DNA of 64,000 nt, taken from contig NZ_AUMF01000019.1 of NCBI RefSeq assembly GCF_000430545.1, forward strand, positions 1 through 64,000. Reading direction: 5' to 3'. Origin of the DNA: Tenacibaculum ovolyticum DSM 18103. GTDB lineage: Bacteria; Bacteroidota; Bacteroidia; Flavobacteriales; Flavobacteriaceae. This document shows positions 1 through 8,612 of this stretch, in pieces (the first letter of the stretch is position 1; every line of letters starts with the position of its first letter). A model generated the notes under the pieces. The model was not told the DNA's origin and made no database searches. It was given only the letters and a program-made list of their open reading frames with translations. The position numbers were made by a program, and so were the translations under genes.

Positions 1-1
1 C

Positions 2-289
2 ACTGATCAAGGTTGGCAATATCAAATGAAACAGTATCAATATTTATTAAAAGAAAAAGGAATTAAACAAAGTATGTCAAGAAAAGGAAATTGTTTAGAT
101 AATGCAATTATTGAAAATTTCTTTGGAATACTAAAATCAGAATTATTCTATTTGAAAAAATACAAGTCAATTGAACAGTTAAAAAAAGAAATTAGTGAGT
201 ATATAATCTATTATAATAACGAAAGAATAAAATCTAATTTAAACAAAATGAGTCCGATAAAATATCGAACTCATCATTATCAAAATTAA
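2..289 (+). mobile_element. IS3-family transposase, C-terminal part (5' end outside window)
   Basis: The reading frame is open from the window edge and encodes the end of the rve/DDE integrase domain of an IS3/IS150-type transposase (OrfB). The stretch DNAIIENFFGILKSE holds the third acidic catalytic residue (the Glu of DDE) in its usual setting, followed by the typical YYNNERI and MSPIKYR tail. A Met at position 26 is internal; upstream codons (TDQGWQYQ) continue the family's conserved DQG block. The rest of the element lies to the left, so it cannot be said whether it is intact. Confidence 0.9.
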
Positions 290-298
290 TTATAAATT

Positions 299-318
299 TG
301 TCTAAACTTTTGGGTGCA
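299..318. repeat. Probable right terminal inverted repeat of the IS3-type element
   Basis: Ten bases after the transposase stop, the sequence ends in TTTTGGGTGCA; read on the minus strand it starts TGCACCCAAAAGTTTAGACA, the TG-starting terminus seen in many IS3-family elements of Bacteroidetes. The left repeat is outside the window, so the exact end and the target duplication cannot be confirmed. Confidence 0.6.
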
Positions 319-352
319 CTCTAAATTGCGGTTTTTTTATTTCTATTTTTTT

Positions 353-1150
353 TTAAAACCGATTATCTCCATCAAGAATATTTCCTATTCCGCCTAATAT
401 ACTTCCTTCCCCTTTGTCTCCTCCATTTTGTGGCGCCATAGCCAATACACGTCCTGCTAATCGACTAAACGGCAATGATTGAACATATACTGTGCCTGGC
501 CCTTGAAGTTTCGCAAAAAACAATCCTTCACCACCAAATACCGTATTTTTAATCCCCCCTACAAACTCGATATCATAGTCAATATCTTTTGTAAAACCAA
601 CAATACACCCTGTATCTACTTTTAAAGTCTCTCCACGCTGTAATACTTTTTTGGCCATAGTACCTCCAGCATGAATAAATGCCATACCATCACCCTCTAA
701 CTTCTCCATAATAAAACCTTCACCACCAAACAAACCTCTACCTAATCGCTTAGAAAATTCAATACCTATAGAAACTCCTTTTGCAGCACACAAAAAAGCA
801 TCTTTCTGACAAATAAACTTCCCTCCAAACTCCGATAAATCAATAGGCACTATTTTTCCAGGATATGGAGAAGCAAAAGAAACTTGCTTTTTACCTTGTC
901 CTTCATTTGTAAAAACAGTCATAAATAAGCTTTCTCCTGTAAGTATCCTTTTACCAGCAGAGAATATTTTACCTAGTAAACCTGTTTCTTGGTTAGAACC
1001 ATCACCAAAAATAGTATTCATTTTAACGTCGTCATTCATCATCATAAAACTTCCTGACTCTGCTACTACTCCTTCCTGTGGATCTAATTCAATTTCAACA
1101 TACTGCATTTCTTCTCCGAAAATGCGATAATCTATTTCGTGTGCGTTCAT
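353..1150 (-). CDS. TIGR00266/AIM24 family protein
   Basis: 265 residues, full length for the AIM24 (TIGR00266) family. The sequence is a glycine-rich beta protein with repeated phrases of the type [14 protein letters not shown] and [14 protein letters not shown], which mark the family's beta-barrel fold; [14 protein letters not shown] near the N-terminus and a C-terminal glycine-rich tail fit as well. No signal peptide or membrane segment is visible, so it is probably cytoplasmic. The biochemical role of bacterial members is not established. It lies 50 bases upstream of the DUF4442 gene in the opposite reading order (both on the minus strand, DUF4442 first), so the two could be co-transcribed. 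Confidence 0.88.
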   Translation of the reverse strand: MNAHEIDYRIFGEEMQYVEIELDPQEGVVAESGSFMMMNDDVKMNTIFGDGSNQETGLLGKIFSAGKRILTGESLFMTVFTNEGQGKKQVSFASPYPGKIVPIDLSEFGGKFICQKDAFLCAAKGVSIGIEFSKRLGRGLFGGEGFIMEKLEGDGMAFIHAGGTMAKKVLQRGETLKVDTGCIVGFTKDIDYDIEFVGGIKNTVFGGEGLFFAKLQGPGTVYVQSLPFSRLAGRVLAMAPQNGGDKGEGSILGGIGNILDGDNRF

Positions 1151-1200
1151 AGTTTTGTTTTTTTATAATTCAATAATTAGACGTTAAAATTTAAACTTTG

Positions 1201-1656
1201 TTACGCCTTTACCTTCAAACTCCATTCAAACTGAAACTTAGATACAGAAACTCCTTCTTTATTAACACCTTCTGAAGTTACTAAAACTGTTTGCCCTTCA
1301 CCTGTTTCAACCGATCTTTGAATAGCTTCTTTAATTGCTACCCCATCATTACACCCAAACACAATTCTACCAGTTGCCTTTTTAGTAAAAGTTGCATTCA
1401 TGCTAGTTACTAGCATCGACACTTTTCTTTTAGAAGTATCTATCGATTGCATTACTAATATTCCTGTAGATAATTCCGCTGCCATTCCTTGAACGGCCCA
1501 AAACATACTCTTAAAAGGGTTTTGATTAATCCATCTATGCTTTACTGTTACCATCGATTTCTCTTCTGTAATCGACTTTACTTTAATTCCACAGATATAT
1601 GCAGAAGGCAATTTAAATAAGGTGAAAAAATTAATTTTTCGAGGTGTAAACTTCAT
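1201..1656 (-). CDS. DUF4442 (hotdog-fold, PaaI-like) protein
   Basis: 151 residues from the first ATG; a frame extension to 1677 would need a TTG start and is less likely. The block HRWINQNPFKSMFWAVQGMA followed by AELSTG is typical of DUF4442, a relative of PaaI-type hotdog thioesterases. Family knowledge suggests acyl-CoA or other thioester handling, but no substrate can be inferred. Transcribed towards the AIM24-like gene, 50 bases away; divergent from the DUF4870-PadR-PspC operon. Confidence 0.8.
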   Translation of the reverse strand: MKFTPRKINFFTLFKLPSAYICGIKVKSITEEKSMVTVKHRWINQNPFKSMFWAVQGMAAELSTGILVMQSIDTSKRKVSMLVTSMNATFTKKATGRIVFGCNDGVAIKEAIQRSVETGEGQTVLVTSEGVNKEGVSVSKFQFEWSLKVKA

Positions 1657-1737
1657 TTTATCAGTATTTATGGGCAATTTACAGCTTTTTTACAAAACTT
1701 CACAAAAATAAAATATGTTAAATAAATGTTAATTACA

Positions 1738-1795
1738 GTACTATGTATTGCATAATACCTTTTAAAAGATATATATTTGCATAGTACAGTATTAT
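1738..1795. promoter_or_regulatory. Promoter of the DUF4870-PadR-PspC operon with putative PadR operator
   Basis: A Bacteroidetes-type promoter is present: TTG at 1748-1750, 21 bases, then TATATTTG at 1772-1779. It is framed by three copies of one 8-base arm: GTACTATG at 1738-1745, CATAATAC at 1751-1758 (inverted, one mismatch) and CATAGTAC at 1780-1787 (inverted, exact). The first two make an imperfect palindrome across the -33 element, the third sits right behind the -7 element. Binding here would block transcription; the PadR gene of the operon is the obvious candidate, which is inference. Confidence 0.6.
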
Positions 1796-1810
1796 ATAAA
1801 ATATTTAACC

Positions 1811-2239
1811 ATGCAACAAAACAAAGAAAACACCAACGCTTTTTTAATACATATATCTGCATTCGCAGGATATTTATTTCCATTAGGTAGTATTATAACT
1901 CCTTTAGTTTTATGGCAAACTTTAAAAGATAAAAGCAATTTTTTAGATGAGCATGGAAAAGAAGCTGTAAACTTTAACATTAGCTTTGGCTTGTATATAT
2001 TTATATTAAGTGCTTCATTCTTCTCATTCTTTTTCGGAAGTTTTTTAGATATTTTTAACGGAATAGATATTGACTTTGGAGGACATCATTCATACAATGG
2101 CCTCTTTGGTTTTATTGGTATCGCTTCTTTAGTAAGTATTGTTTCACTTATTAAAATAGCCTTAATCATTATCGCAGCAATGAAAGCCAATAAAGGAGAA
2201 GAATATAAATATCCTTTTACAATTAATTTTATAAAATAA
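1811..2239 (+). CDS. DUF4870 family membrane protein
   Basis: 142 residues with three membrane segments at about 14-36, 57-82 and 104-130. The phrases GSIITPLVLW and DEHGKEAVNFNISF are hallmarks of DUF4870 (Tic20-like small membrane proteins). It is the first gene of an apparent operon with a PadR regulator 18 bases downstream and the PspC protein, an arrangement common in flavobacteria and suggestive of envelope-stress or membrane-homeostasis functions. The molecular role is unknown. Confidence 0.88.
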   Translation: MQQNKENTNAFLIHISAFAGYLFPLGSIITPLVLWQTLKDKSNFLDEHGKEAVNFNISFGLYIFILSASFFSFFFGSFLDIFNGIDIDFGGHHSYNGLFGFIGIASLVSIVSLIKIALIIIAAMKANKGEEYKYPFTINFIK

Positions 2240-2257
2240 CCTCATAAACCGCATTAT

Positions 2258-2602
2258 ATGAAGATAGAAAATACAAAAGCACAAATGCGTAAAGGTGTTT
2301 TAGAATACTGCATCTTATCAATTTTACAAAATGGTGATGCTTATACTTCTGAAATACTTTCAACATTAAAAAGTGCAGAAATGATTGTGGTTGAAGGAAC
2401 TATTTATCCGCTACTAACCCGCTTAAAAAATGCAGGATTACTAAGCTATAGATGGGAAGAATCAACCTCAGGACCGCCACGTAAATATTATGTTTTAACT
2501 GAAAACGGAGGAATGTTTTTAAAAGAACTAAACAAAACATGGGATAATTTAGTAAACGCAGTAAACCTAGTAACAAGTACAAAATCAACTAACAATGAAT
2601 AA
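2258..2602 (+). CDS. PadR-family transcriptional regulator
   Basis: 114 residues, the short PadR form (winged helix plus a short C-terminal helix). The opening MRKGVLEYCILSIL, the VEGTIYPLLTRLKNAG recognition-helix region and SGPPRKYYVLTENG wing are diagnostic. It lies inside the operon and its stop overlaps the start of the PspC gene by 8 bases, so translation is probably coupled. A set of repeated arms over the operon promoter (1738-1787) suggests autorepression. The ligand or signal is unknown. Confidence 0.93.
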   Translation: MKIENTKAQMRKGVLEYCILSILQNGDAYTSEILSTLKSAEMIVVEGTIYPLLTRLKNAGLLSYRWEESTSGPPRKYYVLTENGGMFLKELNKTWDNLVNAVNLVTSTKSTNNE

Positions 2603-4586
2603 GACAATAAATATAAACTTAGGTGGATTCTTCTTTCATATAGATGAAATTGCTTATCAGAAACTAAAACGTTATTTAGAAGCCATTGGGCGTTCTTTAA
2701 GCGATGACCCACAAGGAAAAAACGAAATAATTTCAGACATAGAAGCTCGTATTAGCGAATTATTATCTGAAAAAATTACAGATGCTCGTCAGGTTGTAAA
2801 TGAAAATGATATTGAAGAGGTTATTACAATTATGGGACAGCCAGAAGATTATGCTGAAGCTGAAGAAAACTATAATGACAACTCGTCATACAGTACTAAA
2901 ACAAGAAGCCAATCATCTAAAAAATTATTTAGAGATGGAAGTGATAAGTTTCTAGGAGGTGTTTGTTCTGGTATTGCACATTATTTTAATATTGATGTTA
3001 TTTGGATAAGGATCGCTTTTATCGTTTTGGTTGCCTCAGGATTTTCTCCACTAGCATATGTTATTTTATGGGTATTGCTACCCGAAGCAAGAACAACTTC
3101 AGAGAAATTACAGATGGAAGGTGAAGCTGTAAATATTGATAACATTGAAAAAAAAATTCGTAACGAGTTTGAAAATATTTCAACCAAGTTAAAAGATGGT
3201 GCTAATGAGATAACAGATAAAATTTCGAGTGCAGATTATGAAAAACTACGAGCACAAACCAAATCTGGATTTCAAGACTTTATAGAAACTATGGGTAAAA
3301 TTTTATTGACACTATTTAAAGTGTTTGGTAAATTTATGGGAGTGTTATTAATTTTCATTGCAGGTGTTACCATAATTTCATTAATATTTGGCGCTTTTTC
3401 TGTAGGCAGTTTAGAGTTTTTAAATGTTGACAATGAATTTGTTCATTACCCTCCATTTTTCTATAATTCTACATTACCTAGATGGTTACTATCTATTTCA
3501 TTATTTGTATTAATAGGAATACCATTTATAGTATTATTTATTTTAGGTTTAAGAATATTATCACCTAACATTAAAAAATTAAGTACCCCAACTATTCTAA
3601 CCTTATTAGGTATATGGCTAGTATCATTATTAGCCGTTGCCTTTTCTGGTATCGAATATGCAACAACGCATGCATACAATGGTGCAAACATTAGTAAACA
3701 CAGTATTACCTATACAAAGAGTGAGCCTTTAAAGATTAGAGTTGTTAATGATGATAACATCTATTACAACCACAACTTACGCAACAGAAATAATGCAATA
3801 AGTGTTACTGTTAACGATACTGAGATGAAGTACTCTAACGATATTAATATTGATGTTCGTAAAAGCGAAACTGGTAATGCATACATCGAAATTAAGAAAA
3901 CATCAAAAGGTCGTAAACGCAACAAAGCAAATGATAATGCTGAAACTATTCAATACAACTTTAAATCAGCAAACAACACGATTGTTTTTGATGCTTTCTT
4001 TTTAAGTGAATATAAAAATATTTGGAAAGATGAAGAGATTAAGGCTACTGTATATATTCCTGAAGGAACAGTAATATATTTTGAAGACTCGTCTCGAAGA
4101 TTCTTAAATGATGTTAAAAATAGCCAAGACATTTATGATCGCGACATGGTTAACCATCATTTTAAAATGACATCAAATGGATTTAATTGTACCGATTGCG
4201 GTGAGGATACCGATGATAGAGATAATACTGATACTGATGATGAAAGTGACAATTGGGATTCGGACAATGACAAAGAAGTTAGTTTTTTATTCGACAGCAC
4301 TATTAACGATGTAAAAGCAGAACTTATTATCACTAAAGAAACAACAAAAAAAGAACTAAACAAATTAGCTCGTTGGTTTAAAAATCGTAAAGATATAGAT
4401 GTTGATTTTTCAGAATCTAGCTTTTATGATAACGGAAAAATAAAAACATACTCTTTACAAGTAAATTGTAATGATGGTTTTAAAGGAAAAACAAAAGCTA
4501 CAAAAAGCATTATTATTGGAAACGGTAAACACGGTTTTACTAGAAGTTACAACGAAAATGATTCTATAACTTTTAAAATCTGGTAA
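2595..4586 (+). CDS. PspC-domain membrane protein with periplasmic C-terminal region
   Basis: 663 residues. Residues 1-95 form a small helical domain (MSHIHI-like start NINLGGFFFHIDEIAY); a PspC domain is at about 109-166 (KKLFRDGSDKFLGGVCSGIA ... ILWVLLPEA). Three further membrane segments are near 240-268, 298-320 and 333-354. The remaining 300 residues look extracytoplasmic and contain a very acidic Asp-rich patch around 530-560. PspC proteins sense or relieve inner-membrane stress in enterobacteria; this long flavobacterial form has no assigned mechanism. It overlaps padR by 8 bases. Confidence 0.88.
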   Translation: MNKTININLGGFFFHIDEIAYQKLKRYLEAIGRSLSDDPQGKNEIISDIEARISELLSEKITDARQVVNENDIEEVITIMGQPEDYAEAEENYNDNSSYSTKTRSQSSKKLFRDGSDKFLGGVCSGIAHYFNIDVIWIRIAFIVLVASGFSPLAYVILWVLLPEARTTSEKLQMEGEAVNIDNIEKKIRNEFENISTKLKDGANEITDKISSADYEKLRAQTKSGFQDFIETMGKILLTLFKVFGKFMGVLLIFIAGVTIISLIFGAFSVGSLEFLNVDNEFVHYPPFFYNSTLPRWLLSISLFVLIGIPFIVLFILGLRILSPNIKKLSTPTILTLLGIWLVSLLAVAFSGIEYATTHAYNGANISKHSITYTKSEPLKIRVVNDDNIYYNHNLRNRNNAISVTVNDTEMKYSNDINIDVRKSETGNAYIEIKKTSKGRKRNKANDNAETIQYNFKSANNTIVFDAFFLSEYKNIWKDEEIKATVYIPEGTVIYFEDSSRRFLNDVKNSQDIYDRDMVNHHFKMTSNGFNCTDCGEDTDDRDNTDTDDESDNWDSDNDKEVSFLFDSTINDVKAELIITKETTKKELNKLARWFKNRKDIDVDFSESSFYDNGKIKTYSLQVNCNDGFKGKTKATKSIIIGNGKHGFTRSYNENDSITFKIW

Positions 4587-4603
4587 TCTAAAAACAAAAA
4601 ACT

Positions 4604-5110
4604 ATGGGAACTATTTTTGACTTCTTCTTTAAAGGGAATTTTTTCATTAAACTGTTAACATTATTATACGCTTTATTATTCTCTTGGATAACAAACGGAC
4701 AGGTACAAGAAATCAAAGCTTATAAAGCAGTGGATATTAATTTACACAATGAAATTGTAAAAATGGATAGTATTTATTTCAATGCTTACAATACTTGTGA
4801 CATTAAAGCTCAAGCAAATATTTATCATGAAAATTTAGAGTTTTTTCACGATAAAGGAGGTTTATCAACTTCTAAAAGTGATCTTTTAAAAGCTTTGAAA
4901 AATAATATTTGCGGTAAAGTAACAAGAACCTTAATAAAAGGAAGTATTGAAGTATACCCTATAAAAGATTACGGAGCAATTCAAATTGGTTACCATAAAT
5001 TTTACAACAATCAAGAACCAAATGCAAAATCAATACCCAGTAAATTTATTGTTGTTTGGAAACAAGAAAAGAAACAATGGAAAATAACAAAAGTTATTAG
5101 CCTACATTAA
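4604..5110 (+). CDS. NTF2-like (DUF4440-type) protein with N-terminal membrane anchor
   Basis: 168 residues. An N-terminal hydrophobic segment (about 12-32) is followed by a SnoaL/NTF2-like cone fold: YFNAYNTCDIKAQANIYHENLEFFHDKGG is a standard DUF4440 opening (shown here only as a description of residues 57-85), and the end VVWKQEKKQWKITKVIS is the usual last strands. The gene starts 17 bases behind the PspC gene and is followed by a terminator, so it closes the operon. Function not assigned; the fold is used by enzymes and binding proteins alike. Confidence 0.75.
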   Translation: MGTIFDFFFKGNFFIKLLTLLYALLFSWITNGQVQEIKAYKAVDINLHNEIVKMDSIYFNAYNTCDIKAQANIYHENLEFFHDKGGLSTSKSDLLKALKNNICGKVTRTLIKGSIEVYPIKDYGAIQIGYHKFYNNQEPNAKSIPSKFIVVWKQEKKQWKITKVISLH

Positions 5111-5193
5111 AACATAGTTAACACTAAAAACATTAGTTCATTTGTTATAGCTAACTCTAAAATGACACTAATACTTGGTTTTATTAGTTTACT

Positions 5194-5223
5194 AAGCCAA
5201 AGCTTAATTGCTTTGGCTTTTTT
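5194..5223 (+). terminator. Rho-independent terminator of the PadR-PspC operon
   Basis: Perfect 10-base stem AAGCCAAAGC / GCTTTGGCTT with a 6-base loop and a T run. It lies 84 bases behind the NTF2-like gene and before the metallo-hydrolase gene. Confidence 0.85.
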
Positions 5224-5339
5224 GCACTTAAAAGTTAAGTTTGTTTTTAACATGAATTTTCTAGAACTTAGCTACCATCTGAAAAGAGTTATTAAAACAA
5301 ATCAGATAAATAATCAACTACCATTAACCTACAAAACAA

Positions 5340-6305
5340 ATGAAAAAATATTGTATTTATCTTGTACTTGTTTTACTATACTCTTGTAAAAACAAAGAAC
5401 CTCACAATAAAAACACTTTTAATAAACCTCTTAGCTCTAAATCGACTTCCTTAGTTATCCTTGGTACTATTCAAGACGCAGGGTCACCACAAATAGGCTG
5501 TCAAAAAAAATGTTGTGTAGATTTATTTAACAAACCTAATAAAAACAGACAGGTAGTTGCCTTAGGGTTAGTTGACAACTCAAATAAGAAAAAATATTTA
5601 TTTGAAGCAACACCAGATATTGGGAGCCAAATAAAATCATTAAAAAAACCGAACTTACAAAACACCAACGAAATGGTTGATGGTATTTTTTTAACTCACG
5701 CACATATAGGTCATTATACTGGGCTAATGTATTTAGGTAAAGAAGCTACAAATGCAAAAAGCGTAAATGTATTTGCAATGCCTAAAATGAAAGAGTATTT
5801 AGAAACAAACGGACCCTGGGATCAACTTGTTGCTCGTAAAAACATCGTGCTTACAGCAATTAAAAATGAACAAACTATTTCGCTTACATCAAAACTAAAA
5901 GTCACCCCTATTTTAGTACCTCATAGAGATGAATATTCCGAAACTGTTGGCTATAAAATTGAAGGCCCAAATAAAAGCGCTTTATTTATTCCTGATATTG
6001 ACAAATGGAGCAAATGGAATAAAGATATTATAGCAGAAATTAAAAAAGTAGATTACGCTTTTTTAGATGCTACTTTTTATAGTGGAAAAGAATTAAACAA
6101 TCGCGATATTTCTCAAATACCCCATCCTTTTATTATTGAAAGTCTTGATCAATTTAAAAAACTTGATATGCAGCAACGAAATAAAGTAATATTCATTCAT
6201 TTTAATCACACAAACCCTGTTATCAATTTAAATAGTAAAGAAGCTAAAAATGTATTGAGTCAAGGGTATAAAATCGGACAAATTAATGACAGTTACGAAT
6301 TATAA
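5340..6305 (+). CDS. PqqB-like MBL-fold metallo-hydrolase, lipoprotein
   Basis: 321 residues. A lipoprotein signal ends at Cys16 (LVLLYSC). The body matches the PqqB-like branch of the metallo-beta-lactamase fold: LGTIQDAGSPQIGC near 41-54, THAHIGH with H120, H122 and H125, LVPHRDEYSETVGY and LFIPDIDKW further on. The classical HxHxDH motif has Gly in place of Asp here, so the second metal site may be altered. No other pqq genes are nearby, so a role in PQQ synthesis is not supported; a surface or periplasmic hydrolase is more likely. Single gene between two terminators or promoters. Confidence 0.8.
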   Translation: MKKYCIYLVLVLLYSCKNKEPHNKNTFNKPLSSKSTSLVILGTIQDAGSPQIGCQKKCCVDLFNKPNKNRQVVALGLVDNSNKKKYLFEATPDIGSQIKSLKKPNLQNTNEMVDGIFLTHAHIGHYTGLMYLGKEATNAKSVNVFAMPKMKEYLETNGPWDQLVARKNIVLTAIKNEQTISLTSKLKVTPILVPHRDEYSETVGYKIEGPNKSALFIPDIDKWSKWNKDIIAEIKKVDYAFLDATFYSGKELNNRDISQIPHPFIIESLDQFKKLDMQQRNKVIFIHFNHTNPVINLNSKEAKNVLSQGYKIGQINDSYEL

Positions 6306-6327
6306 CAACCAGCCTTATTTATGTTGT

Positions 6328-6406
6328 TTTTAATGGTTTAAGTCATATAAACTTTGCCTTTAGATTTGGTTTGTTTCGGAAATAAATTTGACATAAACCA
6401 TTAAAA
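6328..6406. repeat. 13-base inverted repeat flanking a likely promoter
   Basis: TTTTAATGGTTTA at 6328-6340 and its exact complement TAAACCATTAAAA at 6394-6406 enclose 53 bases. TAAATTTG at 6383-6390, inside the repeat, fits a -7 element for the lipoprotein gene at 6453. The repeat could be a two-site operator or a small mobile-element scar. Confidence 0.5.
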
Positions 6407-6452
6407 TAAATTATATCATCAACTAATTATTCTTCATTATAACTAGAGCTAA

Positions 6453-6941
6453 ATGAGAAAACTTATATTAATAGCCATTTTAACAACTTCTATAATCTCT
6501 TGTAAAGAAAATAAGACTTCAAACTCAAATAATAAAATTACCAATATTGAAAATTTAATACCTGGACCAATTGTTCACGAATCATTAAGCAATCAACAAT
6601 TAGAAAAGATAAAATTCATCCAAAAAACTTTTAATGAAGTGTACCCTTTTTCTCTTGAAAAAACAATTACAAATTTCAAGCGAGATCAAAATCCTGACAA
6701 TGAAATAAATGTTTGGCTAGGAATGTCAAAAGCATTTCAGATGTTTGCCTTAAAAAATTCAGGAGAAGAAAAACTTAAATTTAGAAAAGAAGCTTTTAAG
6801 TTGATTTTAATGAGACCAATGATGACTGAAGAAGAAGCTATAAATAGTTCGGAATTAAAAGTTTTAAGTGAAAAAGAAATTCAAGAGATTTTAAAGAATT
6901 ACACTTTAGAGGCCAAACCAATAACTCTGAGAAAACAATAG
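6453..6941 (+). CDS. Hypothetical lipoprotein
   Basis: 162 residues; I do not recognise a family. A lipoprotein signal (MRKLILIAILTTSIISC, Cys17) is followed by a low-complexity Asn/Lys stretch and an all-helical, charged body. Visible features are an EINVWLGMSKAFQMFALKN helix and a C-terminal EEEAINSSELKVLSEKEIQEIL segment. The next gene begins 11 bases downstream, so the two are probably one transcript and may act together. Confidence 0.7.
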   Translation: MRKLILIAILTTSIISCKENKTSNSNNKITNIENLIPGPIVHESLSNQQLEKIKFIQKTFNEVYPFSLEKTITNFKRDQNPDNEINVWLGMSKAFQMFALKNSGEEKLKFRKEAFKLILMRPMMTEEEAINSSELKVLSEKEIQEILKNYTLEAKPITLRKQ

Positions 6942-6952
6942 TTTAAAAATTT

Positions 6953-7339
6953 ATGGAGTATTCAATTCATCTTGGAGATCAAAAATTAGGAATTACAAAA
7001 CTCGAAAAAGCTGATGCTCCAATGGGAGTTGTATTTGGCGTAATAGAATTTACGAACCAAAATATTGGATATGACTTCATCAAAGAATATTGTATTTCAA
7101 TGAATTATAAATTAACCGATGATTATCCAGAAGATAAGTTAATATCTACAATGACAATTGACTCTTTATCTGTTAAAAATAAGAAAGGAATTGAAATTAA
7201 AGGAACAGAAAATCAGATTAGCGGTATGGATAGTAACCTATTTGAGATCACTTTATTTGGAGTTCCATACCCTCTCTATGAAGAGGAATTCCCACATCAC
7301 GTTAAAGCACACAATGAAATATTTAAAGAAAAACTCTAA
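6953..7339 (+). CDS. Hypothetical protein, partner of the upstream lipoprotein
   Basis: 128 residues, no signal peptide, no recognised family. It is a mixed alpha/beta soluble protein (HLGDQKLGITKLEKADAPMG at the start, LFEITLFGVPYPLYEEEFP near the end). It directly follows the lipoprotein gene and is closed by a strong terminator. Small soluble proteins with this look are often immunity-like or chaperone-like, but nothing here proves that. Confidence 0.65.
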   Translation: MEYSIHLGDQKLGITKLEKADAPMGVVFGVIEFTNQNIGYDFIKEYCISMNYKLTDDYPEDKLISTMTIDSLSVKNKKGIEIKGTENQISGMDSNLFEITLFGVPYPLYEEEFPHHVKAHNEIFKEKL

Positions 7340-7347
7340 CTAATAAT

Positions 7348-7379
7348 AAAAACCCTCACTTTACAAAGTGAGGGTTTTT
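7348..7379. terminator. Bidirectional terminator
   Basis: AAAACCCTCACTTT and AAAGTGAGGGTTTT form a near-perfect stem with A and T runs on both sides, between the convergent genes ending at 7339 and 7385. Confidence 0.85.
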
Positions 7380-7384
7380 ATTGT

Positions 7385-7672
7385 TTACGCTACTTTTAAA
7401 ATTCTTTGTAGCGGAATAATAGTCGACTTTTTTAATATTACTGATTCATCAGTCAATGCCCAAATAGTAGTCTCTACCATTTTTAAACCTGTATCGTCTA
7501 CAAAGGTTATTTTTACCTTTCCTCTTTCCAAATTACCAAGAGCTAAAGCTCTTTTTAAATCTAAAAAACGATTAAACTGATCATTTTTCTTTCTTAAAAC
7601 ATCTGACTTAGAAAAAGTTAAAAATTTAATTTGCTCTTTTTCAATACTTTGAATTTCATTAACTACGTTCAT
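7385..7672 (-). CDS. Small conserved flavobacterial protein of unknown function
   Basis: 95 residues, soluble. An N-terminal helix is followed by a beta-rich part (GKVKITFVDDTGLKMVETTI, VILKKSTIIPLQRILKV). I recall similar short proteins in many Flavobacteriaceae with no assigned function. The gene stands alone, with a shared terminator on its 3' side and about 200 AT-rich bases on its 5' side. Confidence 0.7.
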   Translation of the reverse strand: MNVVNEIQSIEKEQIKFLTFSKSDVLRKKNDQFNRFLDLKRALALGNLERGKVKITFVDDTGLKMVETTIWALTDESVILKKSTIIPLQRILKVA

Positions 7673-7881
7673 ATAATTATGGGGATTACTGATTATATAT
7701 AATACACATTTAAAAAGACAATATATAAATATAATTTAACTTTAACATGAAAATAATCACAATTAAACAATAAAATCTATTTAAAAATATAAACTTAACA
7801 AAACAAACACTCTTATTTTGCACTTTTTAAACTTCATATTCAGTTGATTTCTTTTAAAAATCATTTCCTTATTTTTACCAA

Positions 7882-8547
7882 ATGAAATGGATTCTTTCTT
7901 TACTATTATTTTCGTCTTATATTTTACAAGCTCAAAAGCTTCCTAAAGGTTTTTCTTATGTAAAAGATATAGCTCCTACGATTAAACAAGAACTAAGGTA
8001 TTGCTCTAATAATAACTTTATAGGTACATCTATAAATGGTTATGAAGAAAATGTACTTATTATTACCACACAAGCAGCAACAGCATTAAAAAAAGTACAA
8101 ACTGAATTATTAAAAAAAGAATTAAGCCTTAAAATTTTTGATGCATACCGCCCACAAAAAGCTGTAAATCATTTTGTAGAATGGGCACGTGTTATAAATG
8201 ACACTTTAATGAAACAACAATACTACCCTAGCGTAAATAAAAGACATCTTTTTAAAAAAGGGTATATTTCATCTAGATCAGGGCACTCTCGTGGTAGCAC
8301 GGTAGATTTAACAATTATTGATTTAAAAACAAATAAGGAATTAGATATGGGAAGCCCTTTTGACTTTTTTGGAATTTCATCTCATATCTCTTATGCTGAA
8401 TTAACCAAAGAACAAAAACAAAATAGGCAATTATTACAAAGTATAATGCGTAAAAATGGCTTTAGACCTTATACCAACGAATGGTGGCATTTTACGTTAC
8501 GATACGAACCATTTCCAAAAACATATTTTAAATTTCCTGTAAAATAA
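7882..8547 (+). CDS. ddpX: D-alanyl-D-alanine dipeptidase (VanX/DdpX type, peptidase M15D)
   Basis: 221 residues with a signal peptide (about 1-18), so probably periplasmic. Zinc ligands and catalytic residues are visible: SGHSRGSTVD gives H135 and D142, and EWWHF gives E200 and H203, with the same spacing as VanX. IFDAYRPQKAV is the conserved substrate-binding region containing the Arg. Such enzymes split D-Ala-D-Ala released from peptidoglycan turnover. No vanA or vanH is near, so this is housekeeping recycling and no sign of glycopeptide resistance. Confidence 0.92.
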   Translation: MKWILSLLLFSSYILQAQKLPKGFSYVKDIAPTIKQELRYCSNNNFIGTSINGYEENVLIITTQAATALKKVQTELLKKELSLKIFDAYRPQKAVNHFVEWARVINDTLMKQQYYPSVNKRHLFKKGYISSRSGHSRGSTVDLTIIDLKTNKELDMGSPFDFFGISSHISYAELTKEQKQNRQLLQSIMRKNGFRPYTNEWWHFTLRYEPFPKTYFKFPVK

Positions 8548-8588
8548 GTTTTAACGCTTTTTTTGTAATAAACCAAAAACATCGGCAT

Positions 8589-8596
8589 TATATTTG
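8589..8596 (+). promoter_or_regulatory. -7 promoter element TATATTTG
   Basis: Exact match to the Bacteroidetes TAnnTTTG element, 17 bases before the start of the secreted-protein gene at 8613. Confidence 0.5.
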
Positions 8597-8612
8597 CTTA
8601 GATTTATTTACA

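Noticed and set aside
1668..1980. Two minus-strand frames opposite the DUF4870 gene
   Set aside because: Shadows of the DUF4870 coding strand and its promoter; composition is not protein-like.
5162..5389. 75-codon frame between the NTF2-like gene and the metallo-hydrolase
   Set aside because: It contains a strong terminator hairpin, has no natural protein composition and overlaps the start of the hydrolase gene.
7882..8547. Vancomycin-resistance VanX
   Set aside because: No vanH/vanA partner; the enzyme class is common in Gram-negative peptidoglycan recycling.
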